From Isoetes taiwanensis (lineage: Eukaryota > Streptophyta > Lycopodiopsida > Isoetales > Isoetaceae): DNA of 64,000 nt. The stretch is from the NCBI GenBank assembly GCA_021234155.1, contig JAJEKV010000033.1, forward strand, positions 4,135,454 to 4,199,453, in the 5' to 3' direction. Positions 1 to 10,702 of the stretch are shown in pieces. Every line of letters begins with the position of its first letter. Positions within the stretch are counted from its first letter, which is position 1. The position numbers were made by a program, and so were the translations under genes. Below the pieces are notes generated by a model. That model saw only the letters and a list, made by a program, of their open reading frames with translations, did not search any database and had not been told where the DNA came from.

Positions 1-915
1 TGGAGCCACCTTGGCATGTTGGAGCCTAGCTTGCATGTTGAAGCCCACTTTGGCATGTCTGAGCCTAGGTGGCATGTTGGAGCCACCTTGGCATGTTGGA
101 GCCTAGGTGGCATGTTGGAGCCTAGGTGGCATGTTTGAGCCACCTCAGCATGTTGGAGCCTAGGTGGCATGTTTGAGCCACCGTGGCATGTTGGAGCCTA
201 GGTGGCATGTTGGAGCCACCTTGGCATGTTTGAGCCACCTTGGCATGTTGGAGCCTAGGTGGCATGTTTGAGCCACCTTGGCATGTTGGAGCCTAGATGG
301 CATGTTGGAGCCCGCGTGGCATGTTTGAGCCACCTTGGCATGTTTGAGCCTAGCTGGCATGTTGAAGCCCGCATGGCACGTTTGAGCCACCTTGGCATGT
401 TGGAGCCTGCGTGGCATGTTTGAGCCACCTTGGCATGTTTAATCCTAAGTGGCATGTTGGAGCCTAGGTGGCATCTTGGAGCCCGCGTGGCATGTTTGAG
501 CCTAGGTGGCATGTTGGAGCGTGTGTGGCATGTTGGAGCCACCTTGGCATGTTTGATCCTAGGTGGCATGTTGGAGCCTAGGTGGCATGTTGGAGCCGAG
601 GTGGCATGTTTGAGCCACCTTGGCATGTTGGAGCCTAGGTGGCATGTTGGAGCCCGCGTGGCATGTTGGAGCCTAGGTGGCATGTTTGAGCCACCTTGGA
701 ATGATGGAGCCTAGGTGGCATATTGGAGCCCACGTGGCATGTTTGAGCCACCTTGGCATGTTGGAGCCCGCGTGGCATGTTTGAGCCACCTTGGCATTTT
801 GGAGCCCACGTGGCATGTTTGATCCACCTTGGCATGTTGGAGCCTAGGTGGCATGTTGGAGCCTGCATGGCATGTTTGAACCACCTTGGCATGTTTGAGC
901 TACCTTGGCATGTTG
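1..915. repeat. 19-bp satellite array, block 1
   Basis: Tandem array of a 19-bp monomer made of a nearly constant 14-bp core, GGCATGTT(G/T)GAGCC, followed by a 5-bp variable module. The commonest modules are TAGGT, ACCTT, CGCGT and CACGT. The array continues beyond the left edge of the window and ends in a partial unit near 915. Long open frames on both strands arise because three monomers make 57 bp, or 19 codons; I do not regard them as genes. The satellite family is not one I recognise. Confidence 0.95.
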
Positions 916-1263
916 AAAAACTCGAGATAACATCATTTGAGTGTGCAGATCTTGTTTTGTCTCAGGGAAGTGCACTGACCAAATTTTCTTCCAACTTTGA
1001 ACACGATTTACTCAGACATCCTAGGTCCAAATTGAGCCAAGTTTTCTTCCACATGTCATCACAAGGTTTCTCTTGTTGTTCCTCCAAAAATCATTTGAAA
1101 AAGATAAGCACAACTCGAGATATTCAGATCTAAGTGCAACTACCTCATTTTGCTTTAGGGATCCTAATGTAGTTGATGCCTTTTTGCATAATTTTGCATA
1201 AAGATTGGTTGCCTTAAGCAACCTGGAGGTTCTAACACACCATATCCATATCACAGCATGTGT

Positions 1264-1673
1264 CCTAAGTGCAAAAGACAAAAATTCGACCTCCAAAATG
1301 TAAACCCTTCAACAACCTAGCAACTCATAAGGTTTACGTTTCGGAGGCCGAAACGTGGTTCTTTTCATGGATAACTCGGTGCACCATCTTTAAACATGAA
1401 TGCAGAGTCATGCCAACTGAAGAAATGGGGTTCGGATCTATCGGTCATCCAGAATATCCCAAACAATGTCTTCCTACTGGAAAAGTGGCTCTTGACTTCT
1501 AATTGCCATAGCGGGAGAAGAATAGATCCAAACCCCATTTCTTCAGTTCATATTGCTTCGCGTCTTCATCTGCAACCTCTCGACCATGTCCCAAGTGCAA
1601 ACCACCAGAACTCGACCTCCATAACGTAAACCCTTCAATAACCTAGCATCACACAGGGTTTACGTTTCAGAGG
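1264..1673. repeat. Pair of direct repeats, each containing a hairpin
   Basis: Two related segments of about 85 bp (1264-1347 and about 1589-1673) are direct repeats. Each ends in a 58-bp hairpin: arms 1290-1306 with 1331-1347 (two mismatches) and 1616-1634 with 1655-1673 (three mismatches). Both arms carry the string GTAAACC or its complement. A third inverted repeat lies between them. Confidence 0.75.
1415..1548. repeat. 27-bp inverted repeat with 80-nt loop
   Basis: Arms 1415-1441 and 1522-1548 are reverse complements with a single mismatch over 27 bp; the centre is AAGAAATGGGGTT. Such an arrangement would form a strong hairpin in RNA or a cruciform in DNA. No coding potential was seen in the loop. 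Confidence 0.8.
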
Positions 1674-2325
1674 CTATATCCTAGTCAGATTCGACCAGGA
1701 TCTTGCACAATGTCATCGCGTAGAAGGAGGGTGTTGACGCCAGAAGATGGACCCTTAAAACCTTCTGAAAGCAGCTCGACCTAAAAGTCAATTGGCCTAG
1801 GAGGTGGTTGCGGAATACTGCCATGTAGAGGGTTCGTGTTTCTTTCGTCGCAAAAAATGACCGTGTAACTTGGCCCCTAGGGTAATTTCGCCATTCCGGA
1901 CGACATGGCGAAGTCGAATCTCCATTCCGGAGCCTTTGTACTGCCCGAACGACAAAACACTTGGGAATCTAAACGGTCAACCGCAGGACGCTTCGCGGTT
2001 TGGTAAGTTCTCCCGGACCGATCTTGGATTTTTTTGAACCTGCTCGAAGCAGGTTACTTGAACAGCAGATTCAACGGTTGGATAGCGAAACCGAGCTCCA
2101 GGAGGGGGGGCATTGGCATTTTCCCTCCCGGAGGAGCGCTGGCAAGAAAGGCTGCCTCGACAACCTTTCTGATGTCCATCTCCTGGGGTCTGGCCTCTCC
2201 CCTCTGGTGAGGAAGCCGCGCAAAGTCCTGGCCTGGTTCGACTTGGGGAAGGATGTCAACGCTTTATGTTCTTCAAGATCCCTCTATTCTATCCCTTGCC
2301 AAACTCCTCTACCAAAAATTCCACT

Positions 2326-3186
2326 TGGAGTGCCTAGGTGGCATGGTTGAGCCTAGGTGGCATGCCTGATCCACCTTGGCATGTTTGAGCCTAGGTGGCA
2401 TGTTGGAGCCCACATGGCATGTTTGAGCCACCTTGGTATATTGGAGCCACCTTGGCATGTTTGTGGCATGTTGGAGCCTAGGTGGCATGTTGGAGCCACC
2501 TTGGCATGTTTGAGCCACCTTGGAGCCTAGGTGGCATGTTTGAGCCACCTTGTCATGTTGGAGCCTAGGTGGCATGTTGGAGCCACCTTGGCATGTTGGA
2601 GCCCACGTGGCATGTTGGAGCCCACGTGGCATGTTTGAGCCACCTTGGCATGTTTGAGCCTAGGTGGCATGTTGGAGCCTAGGTGGCATGTTTGAGCCTA
2701 TAGCGGCATGTTTGTGGCATGTTGGAGCCTAGGTGGCATGTTGGAGCCACTTTGGCATGTTTGCGCCACCTTGGAGCCTAGGTGGCATGTTTGAGCCACC
2801 TTGTCATGTTGGAGCCTAGGTGGCATGTTGGAGCCACCTTGTCATGTTGGAGCCTAGGTGGCATGTTGGAGCCACCTTGGCATGTTGGAGCCTAGGTGGC
2901 ATGTTGGAGCCCATGTGGCATGTTTGAGCCACCTTGGCATGTTTGAGCCTAGGTGGCATGTTGGAGCCTAAGTGGCATGTTTGAGCCACCTTGGCATGTT
3001 TGAGCCTATAGTGGCATGTTGGAGCCTAGGTGGTATGTTTGAGCCACCTTGGCATGTTTGAGAATGTTGGAGCCTAGGTGGCATGTTTGAGCCACCTTGT
3101 CATGTTGGAGCCTAGGTGGCATGTATGAGCCTAGGTGGCATGTTTGAGCCACCTTGGCATGTTTGAGCCTATATGTGGCATGTTGG
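2326..3186. repeat. 19-bp satellite array, block 2
   Basis: Same monomer as block 1, with the same modules plus some indels, for example units shortened to a truncated GTGGCATGTT. It runs directly into the 5' LTR of the gypsy element at 3187 and resumes at 12788, so the element inserted into this array. Confidence 0.95.
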
Positions 3187-3768
3187 TGTTAGTCCTGTGC
3201 CTCCTGGTACAGGACTATTCATGCATACGACAGACCAGGTCAAGCTCAAGGATCCTCAGTCAGCCACGGGTCAGCCATCAAAGGCTCCTTGAAGACCAAG
3301 CGGCCAACCCACGGTCAAAGCCTTTGGCCGTCAACAAGAGGCCCCTTCGGACAAGTGATGACGTCCTCACACCGCGTCGGCGTCGGTGAATTCTAGGCAC
3401 TTCAAGAGGCACCGCCAACATTCCTACAAATCAGGCCTCCTTCCAGGAGTCGGCACCGAGATCAGTCAGAGTGTCTATATTGGGCCCAAGGCCATTGTAC
3501 TATATATATGAGTAGAGCTAGCACATGAGTTTTTAGATGAGTTTTGAGTCTTGTCTCCTTTAGGTTTTCTCTCTATTGCGAGAGCTCATGTATGTTCATC
3601 ATTGATATCAAGGAAGCTTATCATCTTTCTCTCATTTGTTCTGTTTTTTCTTCTTCTTCTTCTCTTCTTGCAAATCCCGGCGTGACATAGTCCCCGGACT
3701 CTCTGTTAGATCCACGGGTCCTCCACGGAGGGTCTGTCTTCCGAGTTCCCAACCCGGACCCCCAAACA
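3187..3768 (+). repeat. 5' LTR of gypsy copy 1
   Basis: 582 bp, TGTTAGTC at the start and CCAAACA at the end. It aligns with the 3' LTR at 12201 and with both LTRs of copy 2. The first 30 bp contain an 8-bp perfect inverted repeat, AGTCCTGT (3191-3198) with ACAGGACT (3209-3216). The sequence just after the LTR (TGCCGCCACGCCGGG) resembles a decayed primer-binding site for tRNA-Asp, as used by Tat and Athila elements, but the match is imperfect. Confidence 0.93.
3499..3511 (+). promoter_or_regulatory. TATA box in the gypsy LTR
   Basis: ACTATATATATGA follows the conserved string GGCCATTGT in all four LTR copies (the others near 12517, 45372 and 55861). It is the most likely core promoter of the genomic transcript. 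Confidence 0.6.
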
Positions 3769-3904
3769 CTGCCGCCACGCCGGGTCTGATTCCATCCTAC
3801 TTTCTTACATAGCCGCCATGCAATAAAGTAACTTCACGCCCGGAAGAACTCCTTTCTCGAGCGGCCTCTCGCTTGGGCGACATCAAGCGTCGGGGAAACT
3901 GCTC

Positions 3905-5304
3905 GCGACATGTATGGAACTGCGCTTGACATAGAGGGAGGCCATCTTCGGTCTAGGGCTCGGTCGGCGCCACCAACCCCTCGTGTCTGTCTCGTCCCGC
4001 CCCCCGCCCCAAGCGTGCAAACATTGCTCACAACCTCGGTCCCTCATCACTATCAGAGCCTTATCGGGCTCAACCTTCTCAACCGTACTTTCATACCCTG
4101 AACATGCCTACATCCATCATTCTTCGGGCCATACGCCTCTTCCTTCACAACCATCATCTCCCCGGGTGGGTACGGCTATCCACCGTCTCCTTTTGCGCCT
4201 ACCGGGAATATCCTTTCCCCTACGTTTCCCCTTTGCCCTTCCCGTTTTACAACCTTACGGATCTCAAAACCAATGCTCCAGCTACTTGGTTTCTCAACCA
4301 CCGTCACCTTCATCCGGGGTCCTTCAGCACCATGCCACATCCAACTCAACCTCAATATCCTCACTATCTTGTTCTGTCCCAGCCCCAAAGACTTTCACAT
4401 CTACCTTTCGGACTCTGAACCGACTTATCCCACCTTTGGCAACACGAAAGGCAAACCGTTAGACCAAAGTGCTCGGGCCCACATGGAAGAATTTGAGGCT
4501 CTAGCTGTCCTAAATGGTCATGCGCAACCTCAACTGAAATTCCACATCTTTTCCACCACCTGCGTGGCTCTCCTCATCAATGGCTCATGTCCAACAAAGC
4601 CATTGGAAACAAGACTGGTCCGAAATGCGAACTGCTTTTACGTCTCATTCTGGGACCACGGATGATGATCAACTTCATCTCAAGCAACTCAATGAACTTC
4701 AACAAGAGCCCGCAGTGCTGCGGGATTTTTTGGGATCGACTTCACATTCTCAGCCGAGTAAGCTCAAGGAGTACCCCACCGCGAGCCGGATTTTGGTCCG
4801 GTTTCTCCAAGGACTTCCTCCGGCTATTCGACTCATGACTGAATACACCGTCCCAAGACTTTGGAGCGGGCTATCGACCTTGTCAATCACTCCGCCAATG
4901 TTTCCTCCCGAGGCGGCTCTTCAAGAGCTCCCCGTTCATTCCACTGTCATGGTTCCCCAAACGGTACATTGCTCAGACCTCAACACGCTAATCCACAGTA
5001 GCGGTCAAATCACGGTGCCATATTTGCAAATACCAAGGCCATTTGGCAAATGAGTGCAACTCCACCAATGGCCCGCCTCATTGCAAGCGATGCAACATGT
5101 GCAATCATGCCACGGAAGAGTGCACTCGCACTCATCCCACACCGTTCCGCAACAAAATGGTTTATCAAGTACAAACCACACCTCAGCAACAATCGCACTA
5201 TCGTGCCCACCACTTCAAAAGTGCAACCCACGCAACTCTATCGCAACAGGGAGCAACCACGGGGATCCAACCAACGTCCTCCTTTTTGATCCTTCTAAAG
5301 CTCG
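3905..5304 (+). pseudogene. gag remnant of gypsy copy 1 (N-terminal and capsid part)
   Basis: Aligns with the gag frame of copy 2 that begins at 45778. The retrotransposon Gag signature (HMEEFEALAVLNGHAQPQLK and following) is readable at about 4480-4550, and the first zinc knuckles near 5030-5140. The frame is broken into several overlapping pieces by indels, for example around 4550 and 4720. It would have encoded the capsid and RNA-binding nucleocapsid. Only the C-terminal continuation at 5305-6186 stays open. Confidence 0.8.
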
Positions 5305-6186
5305 GTGTTATCACTTTGTCAAGAATGGGGTCATACCACCACGGCGTGTCCTCAACTTCCACAAGTTCAGGTACAGCTTCCTGGCACAAATCAGACCACA
5401 TCGGTCCGCCTCACGGCTTACCAACTCTGGATTGCTAATGGCAAACAAGGCCCGAGACCAGTTCTTAAGAAGCCACCAAGAGCGCCTCAGCAATCACGCT
5501 ATCAACCAGCTCCAGCAAATCAACCTCAGCTGGATCAACAAGCACAAGAGGAAATTTTTCAGGCACTTAATCCTCCAGTCCAGCCGTCAAATTGGGTTGG
5601 TTTAGTTTCACGCCAGACCAAGGCATCACGTCCCTTGACCATTATTCCGAATGGCACGCAACCTGCCTTTGCAGTTGACACCATTCCTCATGAGGACGAA
5701 AAAAAGGTTCACTTTGCACCTGACTTGGAGAAGCTTATGCCACATGTCATGCCCAAAGTTCGACAAAGCATTTTGAACCTCATGCAAGCTGCTGAAGGCC
5801 GCACCTTGGCAAATGTTCATGCCACCACTAGAGCTCAACAAAGACAAGATACCCCTTCCACATCTCAACCTCCACGCTCTCAGACGTATCCCAATATTGC
5901 TGCCGAGGTTGACTTACTCAAAGAAGTTGCTGCTTCCCTGCCACGCACTCCCGCACCAGTAGAACCAGCAGATCCTTTTTCTCATGTGCCTCTAGAACTC
6001 CAAGAGGAGCTAGCCAAGATCAAAATTCCTTTAAGCTTGGCAACCATTTTAAAACTCTGTCCTGCTCTCAAGGACCAGTTACCACTCCCAACTGTTTTAG
6101 TTGGGGCTGTGGCTACCTCTACACCCACGGTCCATGCCACGGTGGGTAATCGACCAAGTCAACCATGTTCAAATAGATGGAGGTAG
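5305..6186 (+). CDS. gag C-terminus to protease linker, gypsy copy 1
   Basis: An open frame of 293 codons without a true upstream start; it is the surviving in-frame part of a gag-pol polyprotein. It begins inside the third zinc knuckle (CQEWGHTTTAC, first Cys missing), runs through a proline- and glutamine-rich linker, and stops just as the protease begins (VHATVGN). The matching region of copy 2 (about 47190-48030) is split into three frames, so copy 1 shows that the ancestral gag and pol shared one frame here. Confidence 0.75.
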   Translation: MLSLCQEWGHTTTACPQLPQVQVQLPGTNQTTSVRLTAYQLWIANGKQGPRPVLKKPPRAPQQSRYQPAPANQPQLDQQAQEEIFQALNPPVQPSNWVGLVSRQTKASRPLTIIPNGTQPAFAVDTIPHEDEKKVHFAPDLEKLMPHVMPKVRQSILNLMQAAEGRTLANVHATTRAQQRQDTPSTSQPPRSQTYPNIAAEVDLLKEVAASLPRTPAPVEPADPFSHVPLELQEELAKIKIPLSLATILKLCPALKDQLPLPTVLVGAVATSTPTVHATVGNRPSQPCSNRWR

Positions 6187-8410
6187 CGCAGTCAATCTCA
6201 TCACCGGATAAACTCCGCAAACAAATGGGCATCACACAACTCTTTTCGTGCTCCATATGACATCAAATTGGCTAATGGCCATATCACGCCGACCTCAAGG
6301 CGTCACACCTATTCTTCACATCAACATTGGTGATCTCCGCTTCCCCATGGAATTTGGAGTTTGGAAAGGCGGGCGAAGATCCGGTGACTATGAAATGCTG
6401 GTCGGCACCTTTTCTCCGCCGGGCAAAGAGTATCCATTCTTCGGGCCACGGACCGCTTAGTCATCACCGATGGTCATCTCAATGCCACCATGGACTTGCA
6501 AACGAAGCGGGATCATTTCTGACAATGCGGAACCCTCTCATACGATTCAGTTAGAAGCTCGTAATATTTATCAAGTTCAGGCTCCACCGCGAATCGCCTC
6601 TGCCATCCTACCCCGAATATGCCGATCCTTGGGGAGAAATGACTCTTGATCGTGACCGTGCGTGGCTGCTTTGCTTGACCCCTACCTGGCTCCTTGCAAT
6701 CGAATCCAACGCGTTGATCACTTTTCAGATGCTGAACCTCCTGCAACTCCTGTTGATGTACACGCTGTCATGAAGCAACCTCTGCTGGATGAAACTGAGC
6801 AACCCCTCTTTTTCACCACGCAAAGTGCCACGCATCCGGTTATGCTCCAACCTCCTGCACACATTGTCCAGGATACTGAAGTAATACCCCATATTCAGAC
6901 TCGAGAAGTCGAGATTGTGGACGTCGGCAACAATCAACTTCCGTCGCATTGCTGCAAATCTTAGGCTCCTTATCGTAACGTGGGCCGTCAAGCTGCTTCA
7001 AAAAATTCAAACACATTTTCGCTGGAGTTACAAAGATATTCGGGAATCCACAAAAGCTTGGGGAACTCACCATTCCTACCAAATCGATGCACCCACCCGT
7101 AGCAACGACAATCTGTGCTCAACCCTAATTACCGTGATCGCGTCAAGGCGTAAATTGACAAACTCCTTGCCGCAGTTTGATCTATGAGGTCAAACATTCT
7201 CGAATGGGTGAGCCCCATCGTCATTGCCCTTAAACACAATGGTAAGATCCGCGTCTATGTGGACTATCGAAACTCAATCGGGCCACGCGGGCGTGATCAT
7301 TTTCCACTTCCCTTCCGCACCGTGGTTCGAAGAGGTGGTCGGACATGAGATGTACTCCTTTATGGATGGTTTTTCGGCTACAATCGATCTCAATCAAAGA
7401 ATCTGATCAACTCAAGACCAATTTCACCACCCCCGGCACTTTTTGCCTACAAGGTGGTTCCTTTTGGATTATCCAACTCTCCATCAACGTTTCAACGATC
7501 ATGCTCTCGGTTTTTCATGATTTCATGAAGGAAAATCCCTTCTTGCAAATTTTTTTCAAGATGACTTCTCGCCCTCTGATTCCATGGCTGACCATTTGGA
7601 TAAATTGGAACTTCGTCTTCCGAAAAATGATGAGTCCCAGGCATTAGTCTCAATCTCGAAAATGCACCTTTTAAGGCCACCTCCGGTGTTCTCATTAGGC
7701 CATGTTGTCGACCAAAGCGGGTATCACCACAGATCCCCGCCAAAATCGGTTGTGTGCTCAAGGCTCAAGCACCAGCCAATATCAAGGAGACACGCTCTTT
7801 CACGGGTAAGGTCAATTATTACTCCACCTTCATACACGGATCGGCGACCATTGCGGATCCCATTCATAAACTCACGGGTGACGAATCCACACGGGCTTGG
7901 AATTCCAAGGCGGAAGTTTTTCAACAAATGAAGCTTTTGCTTACTCGGCACCGGTTCTTGTTCCTCCTCAATGGGACAAGCCCTTTCATGTTCATGTAGA
8001 TGTCTCGGCGTTTGCTATTGGAGCTGTTCTTTCTCAAGAATATGATCGCTGTGACAAACCAAATCGCTCACGCCCGGTAAAACTCAATTCTGCTGGCGCC
8101 AACTATTATACCACGGGCGTGAAGCTTTGGGTCTCATTTTTTCGTGTCCAACGCCTTCCGTCATTACCTTTTGGGTAGTCAAATCAAGTTCTTTGTGGAC
8201 CACCAAGCACTACTCTATTTGATCAACAAGTCCACGCCCACGGGCGCATTGCTCGTTGGGTCCTTCTTCTCCAAGAATTTGCTCCTTTTGAAATCGTTCA
8301 TAAGGCCGGCAAATCTCATGTTGTCCCGGATTATCTTTCACGCATCCACACGGATGATCCCTCAACCGGAGTCTCGACGGGCGCCTTTCCCGATGCTCGA
8401 CTCTTTTTAG
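6100..8410 (+). pseudogene. protease, reverse transcriptase and RNase H, gypsy copy 1
   Basis: Fragments in several frames match the pol region of copy 2. Protease: QIDGGSAVNL-like sequence near 6170-6200, interrupted by an inserted base. RT: KHNGKIRV near 7220, FMDGFSA near 7360 and the DYYSTF/KVNYYSTF region near 7810; the catalytic box region near 7545-7570 is damaged. RNase H: PFMFMDVSAFAIGAVLSQE-like sequence near 7980-8040 and FFVDHQALLYLINKS near 8190. Together these would copy the RNA genome into DNA. No continuous product can be made. Confidence 0.85.
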
Positions 8411-9767
8411 TCACGGCAACACCACATTGGTTCCATGATTTTCAGCATAGCCTCCTCACAGGTGCTCTTCCACACGTAAGACGAGGCGCTCTCTCACAGC
8501 CAGCGACAATCCCGTCGCCATCAATTTCTCCGAGAGGTCCGTGACTACACCATGGTTGCGGACATTTCTACAAAGGGTAAGGACACCATCCTTCGACGTG
8601 TTCTACCTCATGAAGTTCCGGATATTGTTCGAGAAGCTCATCAAGGGTTCGGTGGTGGTCATTTTCATGGTGACACCACGGCCGCGCAAAATCCTTCTAG
8701 CCGGGTATTATTGGCCCACGCTCTTCAAAGATGCTCACGCCCACGCCAAGATTTGGACGCTTACCCGGTGGTGGGGCGCCCCCCACCGTGCCCGCGGACG
8801 CTTCTTCCCTTTGACGCCGGCGCCACGCCCACTTCCCTTCAGCAAATGGGGAATGGACTTTGTGGGACCTATAGATCCTCCTGCCCGGCACACCCGTGCC
8901 CGTTACATTCTGGTTCTCACTGACTACGCTACCAAATGGGCGGAAGCTTGTGCACTTCCGCATAACAACTGCAGCAAGCAGCACGACTAGAGTCCTCTAT
9001 CAACAAATTATCACGCTGATTCGGCTGCCCCTGAGCTGGTCGGTGACCGTGGTGTTCATTTCATCAATCATACTATCAAGGAGCTGACGGATTATCTCCT
9101 GATACATCATCACAAGAGCACACCTTACTATCCTCAAGGTAATGGTTTGGCAGAAAGCACCAACAAAACTCTGGTCACCATTCTCAAGAAAATTTGTGAC
9201 GCTTCCCGCATTGCATTGGCGGATAAAACTTCCTACTTTCTCTTTGGGCCTACAATACTTGTTTCAAAATTGCTACCGGGTCACACTCCTTTTAAATTGG
9301 TTTATGGTCGGGGAAGCTCTCATGCCGTTTGAATACATCCTTCCAACACTCGGTTTCAATCAAGGCTCTTTCTCATAATCCACCACTGCACTCTCAAAGA
9401 AAGGGTCTATCAATTAGAACAGTTGGATGAACTTCGACGGGATGCTTATATTCGTGTTCTCCATGGACAACAGTTGCAAAAATCTTTACATGACAAACGT
9501 CTGAAGACAAAAACATTCAAAGAAGGAGATTTGGTTCTTCTTTATGATTCCGTACAAAATTTTTCGGGTAAACTCAAGTTTCGTTGGCTTGGCCCTTATC
9601 AAATTGTTCAAGTGGTTAGACCAAGCGTTTTCCAACTGGCAGAGTTAGATGGCACTCCATTACCTACATTGGTTAATGGTTTTCGTCTCAAAACATTTCA
9701 TCATGCAGACAGCGAAAATCAACAAACAGATACAGTTCAAGATGCAAACACCACAGAAAGTGACTAG
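8411..9767 (+). pseudogene. integrase, gypsy copy 1
   Basis: Zinc-binding HHCC region near 8630-8790 (EAHQGFGGGHFHGDTT). Catalytic core with WGMDFVGPIDPPARHTRAR and LTDYATKWAEA near 8850-8945, then STPYYPQGNGLAESTNK near 9117-9165, which carries the final acidic residue of the DDE triad. The last 114 codons (9423-9767) are intact and hold a C-terminal DNA-binding domain of the GPY/F type: EGDLVLLYDS, then FRWLGPYQIVQVV. The core is split by frameshifts near 8985 and 9360. Confidence 0.85.
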
Positions 9768-9904
9768 AAAGGCGGTATATTATATTATAGTGGAGATTTT
9801 TTACAAAATGTGAACGCAGCCCAGCTATTTCCGCTATGGGCACTGCCCTATATACAAAAACGGGCTCAGAGCCCTATCTACTAAGTCCTAAGAGGAAAAA
9901 CCCT

Positions 9905-10169
9905 CTACTCCGGGTTCGGAGCAGAGGTAATGCGAAGGAGATGGTAGAGGTTCTGCCGGGATCCCAAATAAGGTGCGAGAACCACCTCCATCCCGTTGGT
10001 CTTGGTCGGGATGTTCAGCCATCCCGGCACACCAGCCGCCCATTCGAATGCCACCGGTTGTGGCGGCGCGAAGATCCGCACAATTCATCTTGCATGTAAC
10101 CCACTCCTGACAGTTCGTGGGCATAGTGCAGTCTTCGTTCAAGCCAGCAGCAGCCATACTGAGCGCCAT
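9905..10169 (-). CDS. Conserved antisense ORF of gypsy copy 1 (unknown function)
   Basis: Starts at the ATG read leftward from 10169 (MALSM) and ends at the TAG at 9905-9907, about 88 codons. A loss of about 2 nt near 9998-10006 shifts the frame after AEHPD; the frame as given stays open to 9888 instead. Features: cysteines in the arrangement C-x5-C-x5-C-x3-C (CTMPTNC then TCKMNC), the stretch GWCAGMAEHPD, and the C-terminus RITSAPNPE. Copy 2 (51767-52027) encodes the same protein with mostly synonymous or conservative changes. No family is recognised; a small zinc-binding protein is one guess. Additional ORFs, some antisense, are known in plant Tat-lineage elements. Confidence 0.6.
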
Positions 10170-10196
10170 CGGATGCCTTCGTTCCTCCCGGTTCGT

Positions 10197-10207
10197 CTTA
10201 TATAGCC
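10197..10207 (-). promoter_or_regulatory. TATA box upstream of the antisense ORF
   Basis: Minus-strand CTATATAAG lies about 30 nt upstream of the antisense ATG. A CCAAT-type motif (ATTGG on this strand) and a CCACGT motif lie about 15-35 bp further upstream. The whole block is conserved in copy 2 (52056-52068). The short TATA-to-ATG distance implies a very short leader, or start at a downstream Met. Confidence 0.5.
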
Positions 10208-10702
10208 AACTGAGAAACTCCTTGTCGACGTGGACCAATCACACAAATCGCCAACGTGTTTGCAATGCAAGGCTGTTTCTAAAATGAGAATCTTTTCTCC
10301 CGCCGCATATCTAGCCATGGTACCTTCTGACACATTCCTTTTAATGATATCCCACTTCGAGTTGCCAGCATTAAATGCCATTCCTTCTTTTCACGCCCGT
10401 CGAACATTAATGTGTGTCCTTTGCCACCTGTCACATCCGATCCTTCTTTCACGTCTCATCCTCACCGTTCATTGCTTCTCCTTTACGTTTTTGGGACTTA
10501 GCCAAATTTTTGCCTCTCAATACCCTTCTTGGCATCTTTTGACACCTGGCACCATCAACGGTTCGAGTTTCGCCCTCTTCATACCTCTTCGCCTCCAGTT
10601 GTGCGCCCTAAAAACCTTTTCGTTCTTCTGCGCCTTTGTCCTCCGTGCTCGACTTTCATCCTCCGCCTTTGGAATCACTCTTCATTTAGGCCAATCGTTA
10701 CC

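Larger units (their letters stand above)
916..2325. other. Non-satellite segment interrupting the satellite
   Basis: About 1.4 kb of complex sequence between two blocks of the same satellite. No TG..CA termini, TSD or conserved protein domain could be fixed. An open frame at 2000-2350 lacks an ATG start and matches no family I know. The left half holds nested direct and inverted repeats, annotated separately. It may be a fragment of a transposable element that landed in the satellite. Confidence 0.5.
9768..10702. other. Spacer between integrase and ORF3, gypsy copy 1
   Basis: About 0.9 kb with no sense-strand coding potential. It holds the antisense ORF and its TATA box, and further right (10230-10702) a pyrimidine-rich leader that ends at the ORF3 ATG. 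It is well conserved in copy 2 (51620-52554). Confidence 0.7.

Noticed and set aside
255-683. Long ORFs in the satellite as protein genes
   Set aside because: They follow the 57-bp phase of the repeat, occur on both strands and several frames, and have no start context or domain.
2000-2350. 117-codon ORF as a gene
   Set aside because: No ATG start, no recognisable domain, and it runs into the satellite.
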